64,000 nucleotides of DNA from NCBI GenBank assembly GCA_020086605.1, contig JACBWW010000004.1, positions 37,366,618-37,430,617 of the forward strand, in the 5' to 3' direction. The stretch's first letter is position 1. Each line of letters begins with the position of its first letter. Positions 12,201 to 25,459 of this stretch are shown here, piece by piece. The translations under genes were made by a program, and so were the position numbers. This DNA is from Lanius collurio. Lineage: Eukaryota > Chordata > Aves > Passeriformes > Laniidae. A model generated the notes under the pieces. That model searched no databases, was not told the DNA's origin, and was given only the letters and a program-made list of their open reading frames with translations.

Positions 12201-15200
12201 ACCCTCTGAGTTCATAAATGAAAATAATTGGGCTACAATGCCAAGAAATTAGTATCCTCACACAACTCCACAATGCTGTGAAAACATAGCATTGCATAAC
12301 TGTGATTCCACTGAATGGTATCATTATGACTAAAATTATCTAACGTTGTGTTGCCTTTTTGTTCAAATCTGGCAAGAATCAGACTATCTCACCATGGTAC
12401 ACAATAAGTTTTCTAAATATGGGTGAAAAACTAGAACATTCTTCGGAACAAGTATTGCCTAAATACAACAGAAGCGAGTGGAAAATTCTGGCCTTATTTG
12501 GTGATACTTTCTTGCATTGAAATGTGATCAGCACATCAGTCATCTTTAGAAGGAAGTAAATGCTTCTTAACAGATGGAAAATAAATTAAACAGAGCATTT
12601 CTCATTTTTAGGCAATAGGTACAAAAGTAGAAATATTTTTAAAATACTAATCTGCAATATTTTGAGAGTTGAAATAAAATAAAAATTCTATTTTTTAAAT
12701 GTAAATTCCTTTTAAAGATCATGGTATTTTGGCTCATGCTACCAGTAAATTTACCCAAACAGTGTAAATAGCTCTTCCTAGTTAGTTTTATTCTTCTTGA
12801 ATAAATGTGAATGAAACTTCAGTAAATGAGAGGCAGTTGTTTTGCACTATGACTAAAAGGCAAGAAGTGATGGTCTGGGGCAAATTGTCTTCAAACAACA
12901 AACATACACAATAATAATGCCTTGGGACAAAGAATCCTCAATTTAAATTTTACATACTTTGTGTTTCTGGTTTCTTTATCACTGCTATTCCAGGAGGCAT
13001 GGGAATTAGCTACCACCATTATCTGTGATAGCAGAGGGTGTAAACTGAAGCCCTCAAACATCGGTTCTTTGGGTAAGACAACTAAACCTGTATCTGAACA
13101 CTTTGCATACATAATTTGCCTGTGTCAAAGAAGCTGCAGTTCTCATGGATTTCAGCTCCTATGATACTATTAAAGGCAGTTGACTTCTAACATAAAGTAA
13201 ATCATGTTTTTAATCAGACCTGTCTTTCAAATTAAAAAGAATTAGTGTAGTTTGGTTTTATGTTTATTTTTTCAAAGCTTATGTTGTTAGATTATGTCAG
13301 TGGGCTTGAATAGACTGGAAGATGAATGATCACAGTCCTAGGGTACAGGCTATGGAAACTCTTATTAAATGGCACTGATAAATGTAGTTTAGCTTAACTG
13401 TGCAATTGTATTTCTGCTAGATCCAGTCTCTGTGTATATACAACACAGGTACCCTAAGTCCACTCCTGCTGTATGTATATCAGAGTTGCATTTACAGCAT
13501 TTCCATGTGAGCTTTGTCTTTTTTCTTACCTGATTCTTTTAAAAAATGTATTTTCATTTTGCTAATACCAGAGTGTTACATAGAACATACATAGTAACTG
13601 ACTTACTGCATTAGTAACTCTCTGCATTGCATGGAGGAAAATATAACACCATTTAATATCAAATGTGCAATCAAGGAGCAGCTGGGTTCCTTTTTGCGAT
13701 GTTCCAGAGCTGGCCAAGAAAATGAAATCAAAAGTCATTGAGTAATTATTCTCATTGTTCATATTGATGCATTAGACCCTAGCTAAGTCCAAATAGAGTG
13801 TCCTAATCATTAAAAGAACCATTTGCCCCTTTCATCCCTCCTTTTCCAAAGACATTTAATACAATGTTAATTCTTAAAAGAAATTATCATTTCCTGTAAC
13901 TTTTTTTCCTTGCTTCTACCACTGTTCTGAGTTTTTGTAGAGGTAAAATGGGTGGAAGGAAATCCAGAGTGATCAAGATCCAGTAACTCAGAGGTATGGA
14001 CATTAAATGGAGCCCTTTTCCTAAAAGGCAGTCATTTTATGCTTTTGTGCAGGACAGAGTAAGTGCAGCAAAAGTTAGCAGCTGTTACATGTAAATGTTA
14101 TAGTTCATTATTTGGTTAGAAACATATCAATTAATAACAAATGGAGTAACAGAAAAACCTAACATTTGAAATAATGGTAACTCAACTACAAAAGCAAAGA
14201 AGTGTATTAAGAAGTATAATTAGTTCATGTACATAAGACTCACACCTATCTGAAAAACACAGCTTGAAAATTCAAGTTATTTTATTGTGCATGAGATGAC
14301 AATACAGATGAGAGTAAATGAAAAACTAGACTGAACTGTTGTTCAACTGCTTCAGTAAGGAAAGGAATATCCAAGAAGAATCCCAGGAAGGGAATTGTGA
14401 TTTTGTTACAGTTCCAAATCAGACAATGCCTTGATTCATAAAGAAAACAATTTATTGCAATCTGTTCATTTTACTATCTGCTTTACATAAGCCTTTTTCA
14501 GCTTTCTTCTGTGTTGGCAAAGCAGTGTTAAGACTCTCCCTTCTATTTCTGTCATCCTTACTGAAAAGGAGATATCTAGAGACTGTGTGATCTGGATACA
14601 ACCTGCAGCACTCAGGATGCTTCACTGGATCAGGACTAGATCTCTCTACCGTGCAGGATTGAGCCACAGAAGAGAAATACAAGTTGCTATAATAAGCCAA
14701 GTGCAAAATAGGATTACGAAGTCATTAGAGGCTGTGGTTGTTCAGCACCTTTTAGATCCTTGGGAAACAAATGAAAATGGGTTTAGAACTAAGCATTTTG
14801 TTCCTTAAAAATAGTGGTTATTACTTCTAAAATTTTAATAATTTTGCATAATATTGGATTTAATAAATAAATAAATTTAATTTATGACACCTACAAAAGT
14901 ATATCCATTGTGTAAAAAAATTAAAACATGATTTTTTTTTCCCCCTATGTCTGTTTCTGTCAGTTGGCAGTTTAGATAACAAAAAGCTTATTTTTTCTAC
15001 TTTTTTCTAAGATTTCTGGACTTGCTTTCAAACTCAAGTGCCTAAAATAACCCTTCAAACGACATAAAATTGTTAAATTTTACTTACTTAATTCTGGCAT
15101 ATTTTTAGTTTTTAATTATTTTTATTGTGTATTTAAGAGAAAATATTTGTGAATATGTCTGTACAAGTTTTGCCACATTTATTATTAAATAGAATCAGGA

Positions 15201-15870
15201 AATTATTGTATGGAAAGGTCTGCTAGAAATCATCATGACCACTTGTACTCCCAAAGTGCTCAGTGGAAATGCTTGTGCTCAACCTGGCATCACCCAGTAG
15301 GACCTCCCAGTTCTACCTCTCAGAGTTTCTCCTTGAACAGTCACTATGCCATGCTGGTTGCAGACATTTGCACTTCTTGATCTTTCAGATTTTTCTGTTG
15401 ACTCAGTCCTTAAGTTTCTCAAAATCCCCTTCTTTCAGGAAATTAACTCCATAATGGCATTTGAAAATATAGTTCCAGGTTTAGATTGCTTCTTTCTAAA
15501 TTCCAGAAATTAGAAGTCACTTTTCTTTTTCATTAAAGAAAAAAAATAACTGTCTTTTAAAATATATTCTTTTCTCTCTGTTCCTTGGTAGACTCGTAGA
15601 GTTTTTCTGGTTTGCAGATGTATGATAAATGTACAGTATTTTGATATGACTGATCATTCTACAAGCATCAAAGGCAAATACTGTGGATACACTTCCATTT
15701 TCAGCCACAGCTGAGTACATGGCAGCAAAAGGATCCAAGTGCTGCTGTGGTTATTTGGCTCCATGACTCTGTTACAGCAAAGCTAGATTTCAATCATAAC
15801 TCCAGTTTTGCCAGTAATGTTTGTCTCAGAGGACTGGCTCCTCTTTTCCAGAAAGTGTTTAGAATAACCT
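9276..15870. other. Long unique AT-rich non-coding stretch
   Basis: No gene, RNA or recognisable transposon was found. Short homopolymers and an AATA-rich patch (about 14860-14880) are the only simple-sequence features. The largest open frames (about 80 codons near 11702, 12922 and 14452) occur on both strands and resemble no family I recognise. The stretch is probably intronic or intergenic. Confidence 0.6.
14860..14880. repeat. Short (AATA)n patch
   Basis: About five AATA units in an otherwise AT-rich region, short enough to be a background microsatellite. Confidence 0.7.
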
Positions 15871-15945
15871 GATCAAAAAAATAAAAAAAAAACACCAAAC
15901 CAAAACAACAACAACAAGAAGCCCACCAAAAAACAACAAAACTCC
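15871..15945. repeat. A-rich low-complexity tract with CAA/CCAAA interruptions
   Basis: A runs are broken by ACACC, CCAAA, then several CAA triplets and further A-rich sequence. It has the same architecture as the tracts at 5355, 31521, 54058 and 61012. A minus-strand open frame through it is low-complexity and is not a gene. Confidence 0.85.
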
Positions 15946-16370
15946 CAAATCTGTCAGGTTTGGACTTACTGTAAAACAATTTTTTTAACTGTTCTCAGTG
16001 TTCTATAAAGAGAAAAAAGAAACCTTTTCCTATAATAAAATATGGAATGTTTAGAAAAACTCCTTATTTATACATAACAGACATAAATCACTATGTATTA
16101 TGCTCCTTATAATTGCCCTAAATGAGCTTGGATGGAGGGATAACTTCTTTTTTAACTGTCCTTTACAAATGAAAGAGCCTTTGAGTCAAGTTAGGCTAAA
16201 TCATTTGTTCTTCCAAGGCAATCATTCACTTATTCACAATACCTATGCCAAGAGGAGGTAAGGGTTACCTAGGCAAGAAACCCACCAGGTTCTACTTGAC
16301 TACAATAGACTGCCATAACATTGTTCCCTGTTCATCAGAAATGAATACAAATATTGTGGTTTGTTTATGG

Positions 16371-16422
16371 GGGTTGGTTGTTTTGGTTTTTTGTTTTTTT
16401 TTTTGTTTTGTTTTTTTTTTTT
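16371..16422. repeat. T-rich low-complexity tract (GGTT/TTTG)
   Basis: A GGTT start grades into TTTTG units and ends in a T12 run. It is the reverse-oriented form of the A-rich CCAAA tracts seen elsewhere in the window. Confidence 0.85.
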
Positions 16423-16764
16423 CTGCTTGAAATGACTTTTAGTTTCAAAGTTTCCTTTCATTATATTACAAATAACAGTACAAAAATTCTAAGATCTCCT
16501 TGGAATTTAAATCAGATTAGTGTTTAGTGGGAACTAGCTTTACTTCTGTAGTATTCTTTGTGATGTTTTTTTTTTCCAAACTTAGCTCAGTACATATAGT
16601 TTTTCAGGGATACACAGGTAAATTTTATTTCAAGTACTTTTTGTGTGTTCTTCTGCCTAGAGTTCCTGCATTCCCCAGTTTCCTATGATATACAAAGTGT
16701 CAGTGGGCCATGAGATTGTAGTACCACAGGTTATTTTTGGTTTACTTTGTTATTAGTCTGATGT

Positions 16765-16835
16765 TATTCTTACTTATTTATTTATTTACTTATTGCTTAT
16801 TTAGTTACTTTTTAATATTTTATTTAGTAAACCTT
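16765..16835. repeat. TTTA/TTAC-rich patch
   Basis: Several ttta and ttac tetranucleotide units, imperfect and AT-rich. It gives rise to a hydrophobic plus-strand open frame (16737-16946) that is a composition artefact. Confidence 0.6.
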
Positions 16836-18064
16836 TTCTATCACATCACCTTTCCCACACAGTCCCAGATATGCAGAACTCTTTTTATTCCATCTTTGTG
16901 TGCCTTCAGTGCATTCTTCCAATTGTTGAATTTCATCAGCATTTAAGACTAATTTAATGGAAGGTGTGGAAGTATGAGTTTAAATCATAATTTCAGACTA
17001 TCAGGCAAAAAATATTACCTTCCCTTGAGTTGAAATAAGAAGGATGATAAAAGCTGCTGAGAATTTAAAAAAAAAAAGTTTAAGTTATGCTTCACTTTTT
17101 ATTGTATGTGAAGAAACAAGTGGGGATAGATTTGCTTCCTTTCAAAGATCCTGCTCTTACACACCAATCATCAAGTTAATTAAACAACACTGTAGGTAAA
17201 GATTTTTCTATTGCATGTAACCCACCAAAAAGCAGAAGAAGCTCTTAGATAATCACCCAATTGCAGACTACAAATAAAAATGAAGTTAATCAAACTAAAT
17301 AAAATGTGAAAATAATTTTAATATTATTTATTTTATTTATTTCTTTCATTGGGACCAAAAAATCTGGCATTTTATTGAATGGCATGAAATTTCCTTATCT
17401 TAACTTTGAGTGTAATAGTGATACTCTTGAGGGGATTGAGATACAAAAATCTTATTTCAGATACTTGTTAGAAGGGACTCAAGGTAGATAATGATTTTTG
17501 TATTGAAAAAGTGTTAATATAAGCATTTCATAAGAGGCATAACTTCTTTAAAAGAACTTTATTATTAGCAGCTACTGGCAGAAAATATGGTATTAGGGTA
17601 CTAGGGTCTATCTGTGTTTTTCCTTCTTTTGCCTTTGACATTTAAAAGTGTTTGAAAAAAGTTCTTGGAAAAAAAAATGAATATTACTAAAAACATCCTA
17701 GAAATTCATTACTCTTCCTTTTTAGCAGATACAGAGCATTTCAACAAACGTAGAGATATTCTTGTCTTTAAAATAGTTTGCCAATAAAGCCAAAACTGGT
17801 TTGACTTTTTTATTTTTAAACAAGGAGACAGAAGCATTTATTTTCTTCTGTCACTAAGAACTTTTGAATACTACCTTCTAGACTTGTATTAACATTAAAT
17901 CTTTTCTCCAAAATGCTTGCAGGCCTCTAGGCTTTTTGCTCTCTTTGGAGGAGCCTTAGTCTATTCTTTGTGAATGAACTTTGTATATGGATGTGGGCTT
18001 GTGGTAAAGTCATGGTACTTAACATTTTCTCCAGCCCAAATCTTTCCTCACTCATTCATCTACT

Positions 18065-18109
18065 TTTTTAGAAGGTCACTGACTTTTGTGATCAGTGACC
18101 TTATAAAAA
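18065..18109. repeat. Near-perfect 45-bp hairpin (18-bp arms, 9-nt loop)
   Basis: The core arms aaggtcactga (18072-18082) and tcagtgacctt (18092-18102) are exact reverse complements around a 9-nt loop. Beyond one mismatch (18071/18103), six further A/T pairs extend each arm to 18 bases, so 17 of 18 positions pair. The core is of mixed composition, unlike the AT-only hairpins in the window. It could be a cruciform, a tiny palindromic transposon relic or a structured RNA element. No function is established. Confidence 0.9.
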
Positions 18110-20057
18110 TCATGTGACTACAGAAAACTACATTTTAAGGGAGGAATGTTGAACACTGTGTCCAGATGTTACTTAAAATAGGTTTTCAGATATAAAGAAC
18201 CAAATGTGAAAACATTCGAGTAAACACAGTGATTATACAGATTGTTCCTTTAAAGACGGAGGAAAAAGAGGGGAAATGAGGTCACATCTATTTTGATAGT
18301 GCTTTCAAAAGGAAGAGGAAGGGAGAAAGAAAATGAAAGAAAGAGGTGTTAAAATGTAGTGGTGCTCCAGAATGATTGACTAGAAGAAGTAATCTCAAAG
18401 ACAAAAAGGCAAATATAGATGATTTAGCCTTCTGTGTCATCAGTACACAATTGTTTCATACTGTCTCATGCTTTGTCTACTCTATTTCCAAATGTTCCTG
18501 CCCTACAGAATTATGTCTCTATTGGATAGATTTCAGTCCCATGAAGTGTTTTGCTACTATTCAGCTTATTACCTTCATTTCATACAATTGTTATTTTATT
18601 GGCATTTCGTTCTTGCTGTAACGTGCTAAATTTCCTTCCTCAGGACCTGTAACCTTCAGATATTCTTAAAATCCCCGCTTTTTTATTTAGTCATGTTGGA
18701 CTAATCTGTCCTTCTGAAATAAACTTTTCTGGTCACTCTTTCATCTCTGAATATCCTGCTTATCATTATTATTTTGGTTATGACATTGCCTAGACTTAGG
18801 GTGACTTTGCACCCATGGCTGCATCAGACTTGTGTAAGGTGTATGAGGGAGATGATGGACTAAGATAATGTGAAATATGCTGGTGAAATTTCTTTGTCAT
18901 CCAATAATGCTTTGAATCCATTATTCCTTCAGTTGCCAGCCATATACATGATCAAGGCTGTGGTGAGTGGCACTATCTCCTCCTCAGATGTCATCATTCC
19001 TTGTCAGTGGAAGAGAGCTGGGGCAAAGCAGAGTTATTTGACCACCCTCTTTCCTGAAGGCAAATTCGAGAGAAAATTTGTATTTTTGTCAATTAACTTT
19101 GAAACATTCTTCTAGAGATTTTCTTTACACTGAGACTGCCACTGATGCAGCATAAGTGAGATTCAATATATCTGTATTAGCAATGCATATGTAGTTTAAA
19201 GTTAAAAGTTTCAAAGTTATTCATAGCTTCATACCTTCTTTAATTTTCATTAATTTAAATAACTATAGCATAATAAAACTCAGACATTATGTAGAATTCC
19301 GTTTATGAAACATTTTATTGTTTTCCACTGATTATGATCATTCCACTTCTTAGAAGGCAGTTTAAATTACCTAATCCTTTTTCAAAGAAGTGCATTGCCA
19401 TACATATTTTAATATTCTGTGGTGAATGTATTGGTATATAATTAACCAAGTTTAAGTACCTGCAAATTCTGAATTTACAAAAGGTTGATGATGCCTAACT
19501 TGGAATTCACTGGGACTTCAGTAACCCTGAAGTTCAGGCCATAAGATTTCCACCACTGAGTATCCAAAATCAGAATTTTAGTGCCTTAGTTTATTTTTTT
19601 TTCTTTTTCAAAATAATCCCTACTAGCAAAAACAAACAATAAAATCGCTTTGGCTATAATTGAGCCCTTTAGACCCCTAGTCTTTCAATAGAGCACCAAG
19701 ATAAGATTACCGATGCTTCATTTATTATATCACTTTTTTTTTTTTACAAACATGATTTAATGCATTCAGATGAAGAGCATTCATTGTGAGGCTAATAGGC
19801 CCAAGATGCAGTGTTTTTTCTTGTAACAGCATCTATAATATGATAGATACTTCCCAGAAAGTAAGAAAAAAATTCAGTCTCTGCTAAAAAAATCACATAA
19901 TGCATATATTATTGATTCTGTAAATTGCAAAAGAAGAAGGGGAAAGTGTTAATATTTTTTATATTTCACAGGAAGAAATAAAGAAAAAAAAAATGAAGTC
20001 ACAAAATTAGCAGTGTATTAAACAAGTGACCCAAAAATGTGTTATACTGGCATTTTT

Positions 20058-20281
20058 GGAGTGTTGTGCTGCCATCCAGAGGGATTTTCAAAGGCTGGAG
20101 AAATGGGATGACAGGAACCTCATGAAATTCAATACAGAGTGATGCAAAGTTCTGCACCTGAGGAGGAACAACCCCTTGCAGTAATGCAGGGCCAGAGACT
20201 GAATCTGGGGGCTTGATCATGGCTTTTGTACCAGATGACTTAGAGAGATCCCTTCCAATCTCAGCCATTCTGTGAGTCTCT
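20058..20281 (+). mobile_element. CR1 LINE fragment with internal deletion, reaching the 3' tail
   Basis: The left part reads like the CR1 ORF2 segment just after the reverse transcriptase core: nucleotides corresponding to a ...DRLEKW.D.NLMKFN...CK.LHL..NN-type peptide are recognisable, with frameshifts and a stop. After about 20190 the ORF2 similarity is lost. The right end (20241-20281) resembles the CR1 3' terminus: a GA-rich start, CCCTTCCAATCTCAGCC, then a TTCTGTGAGTCTC end. The copy therefore seems to join mid-ORF2 to the 3' untranslated end, which implies a large internal deletion. It is old and non-functional. The family call rests on remembered CR1 consensus features, not on an alignment. 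Confidence 0.8.
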
Positions 20282-23200
20282 GGTATTCCAATACATCTCT
20301 CTCTGTGTAAGAGCTGTACTAATGAAATTCCTATTCCACTGTTTTCTTTATGGAACTTTCACTGACTGTGGCCATCAGGTCATGCATTTCATAACAGCTG
20401 GTGACCTTCTGGAACAGCTGAAGCCAGTTATACTGAGGAACAGCCAATCTAAAACTCTTTATTGGTGCTAGAGTCTGTCATAATTATTTGATATTTATAA
20501 AGTACCTCTTTTTTTTTTTAATTTTAAATATTCTGTGTCTCACATGTTTAATTTGCTGTTGGTATTATAAGGTTTAGTTTATACAGATATATGGCATGTA
20601 TGAAAATAAAAAACATAGTAAAGCATATGTTCAGTATACTAAGAGGTTTGTAGTGGGTTTTATGCTAATGCACCATCACCATATGAAGTAGTATGTGAAA
20701 GGTAACCCAAGGATGGTAGTGATTCTATCAGTATTCAAGTTCAAATTAATGCCTTTCCAGAAGGCCAACAACCAGTAGGTGAGAACAGCTGTCACAGATG
20801 TGAGTGTACACATCAAAATTTTTCACAAAAGAGTTTCTTATTACAGAAAAATTAAATGTTTGCTGGGTTTGGCTAGCAAATGACTTCTGTTCTGAAAAAA
20901 ATCCATTTTTTTCAAGTGGAATCACGAGGCTTGTCCCATCACTGTATAATTTCTCTGGGCTGTATTTCATTTGTCTGTATCTTGCTCTGTATCAAGAACC
21001 AAGAAATCCAAGACAATATTTTTGCACAAATCTATTCTTACTCTTTTATGTCCTTAAGATGATAACTGAGATTACTTCCTGGATTTCTAGGCAGACTGTT
21101 GCCTTTATCATATTCTTCTTAGGCGGAGACAAGATATCTATCAATTTTCAAATCCTACCTGTGGTCTATGAGAGGAATGTTCTATTCCTGTTCTGCTGCT
21201 GATCAAACTGCCAGTTGTCCTCACATATGGGTTAGTTCTTATTGGTTACATGGTAGCATTTGAGTGCCATTTGAGTTTTTGCTTCTTTTTTTTTTTTTAT
21301 TGATTGGCATGTTTTTTCATCATGCAGACTTAGTTTTAGCCAATACATGGATCCCAGTATGTTCTAATGTGAGTCACTGGAAATTTTGCATCCAACTTCC
21401 TGTGATTTGATATTTCTGGTGGAAATACCAGAGATGTCATTAACTTACTGAAACTTGGTTTTCAATTTCTGTATCTTTTCAAACTCCATTATTAGGTTGC
21501 CTGTTATACTAATTGTTGTTTATATGGTGTATGTGCTAAAAATTTATCTGAATTGGATGTAAATGTAAAGCATTGGATAGGTTATTTGTCTATAGATATA
21601 ATATAGTTAAAATATCAGAAAGAGATGATGAAATTCAGAGCTTGGATCTGATTCCCAGTTTGTTGACCAGTCCACTGGAAGTTCTATAAAACTGACATTA
21701 TTTTTTAAATACAGAGATTTCCTTTTTAAATTAAAGTGGTTTTGATGCTGCGATTGCAGTAACTAATGACTTGGTCTTGTGTTTTCCTCTGCCTGATTTT
21801 AGGGACCAATGAGGGCTGCTAAGATTGATTCTGAGTAAACAGTTTTATTAGGAATTTAATTCTGTTGAGTGCTGAAAATCTTCTCTTCCTACTGAATGCT
21901 GCTGAGGGTTGCTAGGCACCTCCAAGGGTTAGTGACTATCACAGCTTGCTTAGCACATGGTACTACATATGTCATTTGCAATCTCTGAGTAGAACAAACT
22001 TCTACTGCTGTCACTATAGATTATTCTATGTGCTTTTGGGGTTGTTGTGCTGTGCTTAGAATGTGAGTCTATCTCTCATAAAATGGTAACATTCTGTGGA
22101 TGGGGACTCCTTGATCCAGCAAAAATAAATCGCTGAAGACATGGGAACAGAAAAGATTTGAGATTTTTTATAATAGCAATAAAAGTGATTAATCTTCTGA
22201 AAATTTAATAGAAAATCTCACCAGAACATCAAACCAGGCAATGACAAAGGCAATGTGACAGTAATAATAAATCTTAATTTTCTTACAGTTGTTTTTAAGC
22301 CTTGTTCTTTTAGTATTGTTTGTTGTGACATATGTGTTCCCACAGACTATGTGTAATGCCAGCAATATACAGGATGCACATTCCACAAAACAAGCAGATC
22401 CCCAAAGCCTCGGGGTATTGAACTGCCCTTTTGTTCCATGTATCCTCTTGCAGAACTACTCACAGAATGACATGCTTTTCTGCGTGCCACCTTATTGCTT
22501 TATTATTAGCCTTCGTAAAGGTCAGATGGGCCTGACTCAAATTCATGAGGAAACAATGCTGTGCAAAGTTTTCCCTCCACTGAAGGACCTGCATATTTTT
22601 CTGAGGTCTGCAACAGTATTTTTAATACCATGTTGAAAGCAGAGAAGCATTTTCAATTCCCATTGCGGTAATCAATGAGATGTAAAATTGCAGCAGTTCC
22701 ATGCTGCCTAGAGCCTCTCCTGACAGACCTCGTTTGATTTGTCAGAATGCGTAAAGCACTCGTAGGAGCGTAGCATTAGCTCTATTTCCCTCTGCTGTGA
22801 ACAAGCACAGGAAGAAACCAGCTCTTAAGGAGACATTTTCATTTGCTTAAATAGCCCTGCCATGACTGCAGTACAGCAAAATCTTCCTGTGCTATGCATA
22901 TTTCTTATGATGGGAATCAGGACCATTAGCTGTGATTCAGAAAAGAGATGAACCCATAGGCTAGCTCAACAATTATTTAATTTCTGAAAAGGTAATTCAT
23001 ACACAGACAATCAGTCAAGGTAACATTCCAGGTATGTTGCATATGCTGTACTTATTAGCATATTTGTGATTACTCAGGAAGGTTATGTTTGTCACTGTGC
23101 TCCTGTCTGTGACCATCTGGAACTTAATAAGATACAAAGTACAATTTGCATCCTCCTTTTACATAGACAGAGAACTCTTTCACCTGAAGTAAAATAAATT

Positions 23201-25459
23201 TTCTAGGTACTAGCAACTCTAAGCCATTGAAAAATTTAGCAGTCAGGAACCCACTGAATTATGAGTATATAAATTCATTTGATAGTTCCTTAGAAACTCT
23301 TTTACAATATATATTTAAGAAGAAGAGATACTCAGTGCTGGATGTTTTGGAAGTATACAGAATATAGTCCCAGATATTTTCCTGTGGGTGTCATTATAGA
23401 TGGAGTGATTGGGTAGCTTGTGGCATTAGCAAGGGGTGAGAAGCTTCTTGTCTATGTCACTGATGCCAATAACTGCAGTCATCCCTTATCAATTCCTTGG
23501 AGGTGTTTATAAAATGTTCTGTTCTCATTCCCTCTGCTACTGAAGCAAACATCAGTTTTGTATAATGACATTTCTCTTGACTACCTTAGCTGATAAGCAA
23601 AGAATTGAATGAATGTTTGTAAATTAGGTATTCTTTCTCTACACTGATTATTCTTTAAGCATAGAAATTAAGGGGATTGTGAGTTTCCATCTCATTCTAG
23701 AACTGGTTTTCAGAACTACATGCCAATTTTATTTGCTTAATTTTGATTTTTCTAATGAATAAATATGAGTAAAAATGCAACATCTAGCATCTCCAAGCTT
23801 TCACAAATTGTGTTAAAGTTCTTGACAGGAACAAAAAAAAAGTTTAGTTATATGAGTTTCAAGTATTCCATCTCCTGTTTTAATTAGCAAGTCAACACAA
23901 TATGAGTTTTCACCTCATGACTGCATTGTGTGATTTGAATTTAAGAAAATGCAGACTTTGGAGATAATAACATGTAACCCCTGCCAGGAGAATAGATGGA
24001 GAACTGGATATGTTGGAATCACTCCCTCTGTGTGATTATGTCAGGAGCTTGGGTGCTACAATCAGCTCCTGTGAGATTTGGGCCACAGGCTGGGGGAACT
24101 CAGGGAAAACGTGGAGAATGATCTGTATAAAGGAGGTCTGAAATTCTTAATGAGAGATTTTAGTATTTCTCTAAACCACTAAAACCAGTCTTAGACAAAG
24201 ATCTGTCAGAAATATGATGGTCCCTGAACACCAATTTCTGAAATTAGATAGCAGCATATTTTGCTGGGTTTGTGGGTTTTCTTAGAGGTTTTTAGTTGCT
24301 TGGGTACAATATCAGCTTCTCAAGTTGAAGGTTGGATTCATTATACTGGATCTCAACCAGAGCTTAAATTTTATTTGTGAAGAGTATTTTAAGAAAGGGG
24401 GAAAATAATGAAAATATGTTGTCAAATTTCACATTTATGCAGTTTGTTTTTTTACCAAAACTTTGGTTCCGTCTTCAGTACATCGGTACCTACTGAAATC
24501 TGCTGAAATGTTGCTGCTTTGAAATGTTTGGAAAGTTCTGTAACTATTTCTTTCTGGATCTGTTCTTTTACATTTTTGGTTTTGGTTTTTTTTCCCCTCC
24601 TCCCCCCCTCCCCTGAAGCAGGAGTTCAGTACAGTTGTTATATATTTCCTTATATTAGTGAATACAATATAAGGATGTCAATGTGAGCTGCTGTTTGACA
24701 AGTTAAGCAGTTCTCCAGCACAATTTCCTGTTCTGTGGAGAGACTGCCCCACAAGTTCATGTGCAGTCCAGCCCTGAACAACTTCAGTCACACAAGGTGT
24801 GATTATTTTTTTCTTCCTTTTTTGATTTCCCTAATCTTGGTTAAAAATAACCCTTCATACAAAATCTTATGAATGTTCAAGACAAAAATTCAAAAAGTAA
24901 CGAAGTTTATAGCCTATAATCATTTAGGTAAAACTTGTAACAGTCTTTTCAGGAGGCTGAACATATGGGAAGGCTCAGTAAGGTCTCTTCTTCATCCTTC
25001 TTGAAATAGGACTAGGCAACCAAGAATACATGCAGGAGTTTTGTCTACTGTAGATTTCATTGAGATTAAATCTCTTGAGCTCAGTTCAAAGGGTAATCAT
25101 GCTTTGAGTATTAAGGAGAATAAACTTGTTTTCTGGGGTGTATTCCAAGATACTGATCAATATATTGTATCTAATATTCATAGATTAAGATCTTTGTAGT
25201 ACTCTTGTGAACAATGTCTAATGTAGACTACAAAAACTACAATTGATTTCCAGACCATTTTTGGATTACTGATCTTGATGGCACATTTTATATGGCCTGG
25301 TTACTATAGTCATAACCCCAAATAAAGGAATCAGAACCCAGTACTGTCTTTCCATGTCTAGATTGCCACCTTGTGTGCTCCTTCTTTTCCTTCTGTCTCC
25401 AGAAAATTTACATGGCTAGCAGGCATGGCTCTGCTTTAGGTGCATGAAGTCTACATTAC
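20282..25459. other. Unique non-coding stretch between two CR1 copies
   Basis: No exon or RNA gene was recognised. Two moderately long open frames (132 codons at 20804-21202 and 115 codons at 22289-22636, both plus strand) have no family resemblance and odd composition. They overlap other frames and have no convincing gene context, so they are not called. A T13 run lies at 21286-21298 and a pyrimidine/G-rich patch at about 24575-24615. The 22650-22990 segment is less AT-rich and could be conserved regulatory DNA, but that is only an impression. Confidence 0.55.
24575..24616. repeat. Pyrimidine-rich low-complexity patch
   Basis: TTTTGG units run into a T8 tract and then a C-rich stretch (CCCCTCCTCCCCCCCTCCCC type). 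It is nearly all pyrimidine on the plus strand over its right half. Confidence 0.8.

Larger units (their letters stand above)
15946..20057. other. Unique non-coding stretch with simple repeats
   Basis: No gene was recognised. It contains the T-rich tract at 16371-16422, a TTTA-rich patch at about 16765-16835, a purine-rich GAAA/GGAA patch at about 18305-18345, the hairpin at 18065-18109 and a T12 run at 19734-19745. Open frames of about 80 codons at 18376 and 18870 (plus strand) have no recognisable motif. Confidence 0.6.

Noticed and set aside
20804..21202. 132-codon plus-strand open frame
   Set aside because: Phe/Leu/Ile-rich translation typical of T-rich non-coding DNA, with no motif.
22289..22636. 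115-codon plus-strand open frame starting with a hydrophobic, signal-like segment
   Set aside because: No family resemblance beyond the generic hydrophobic start, no homologue I recognise, and T-rich composition alone gives such starts.
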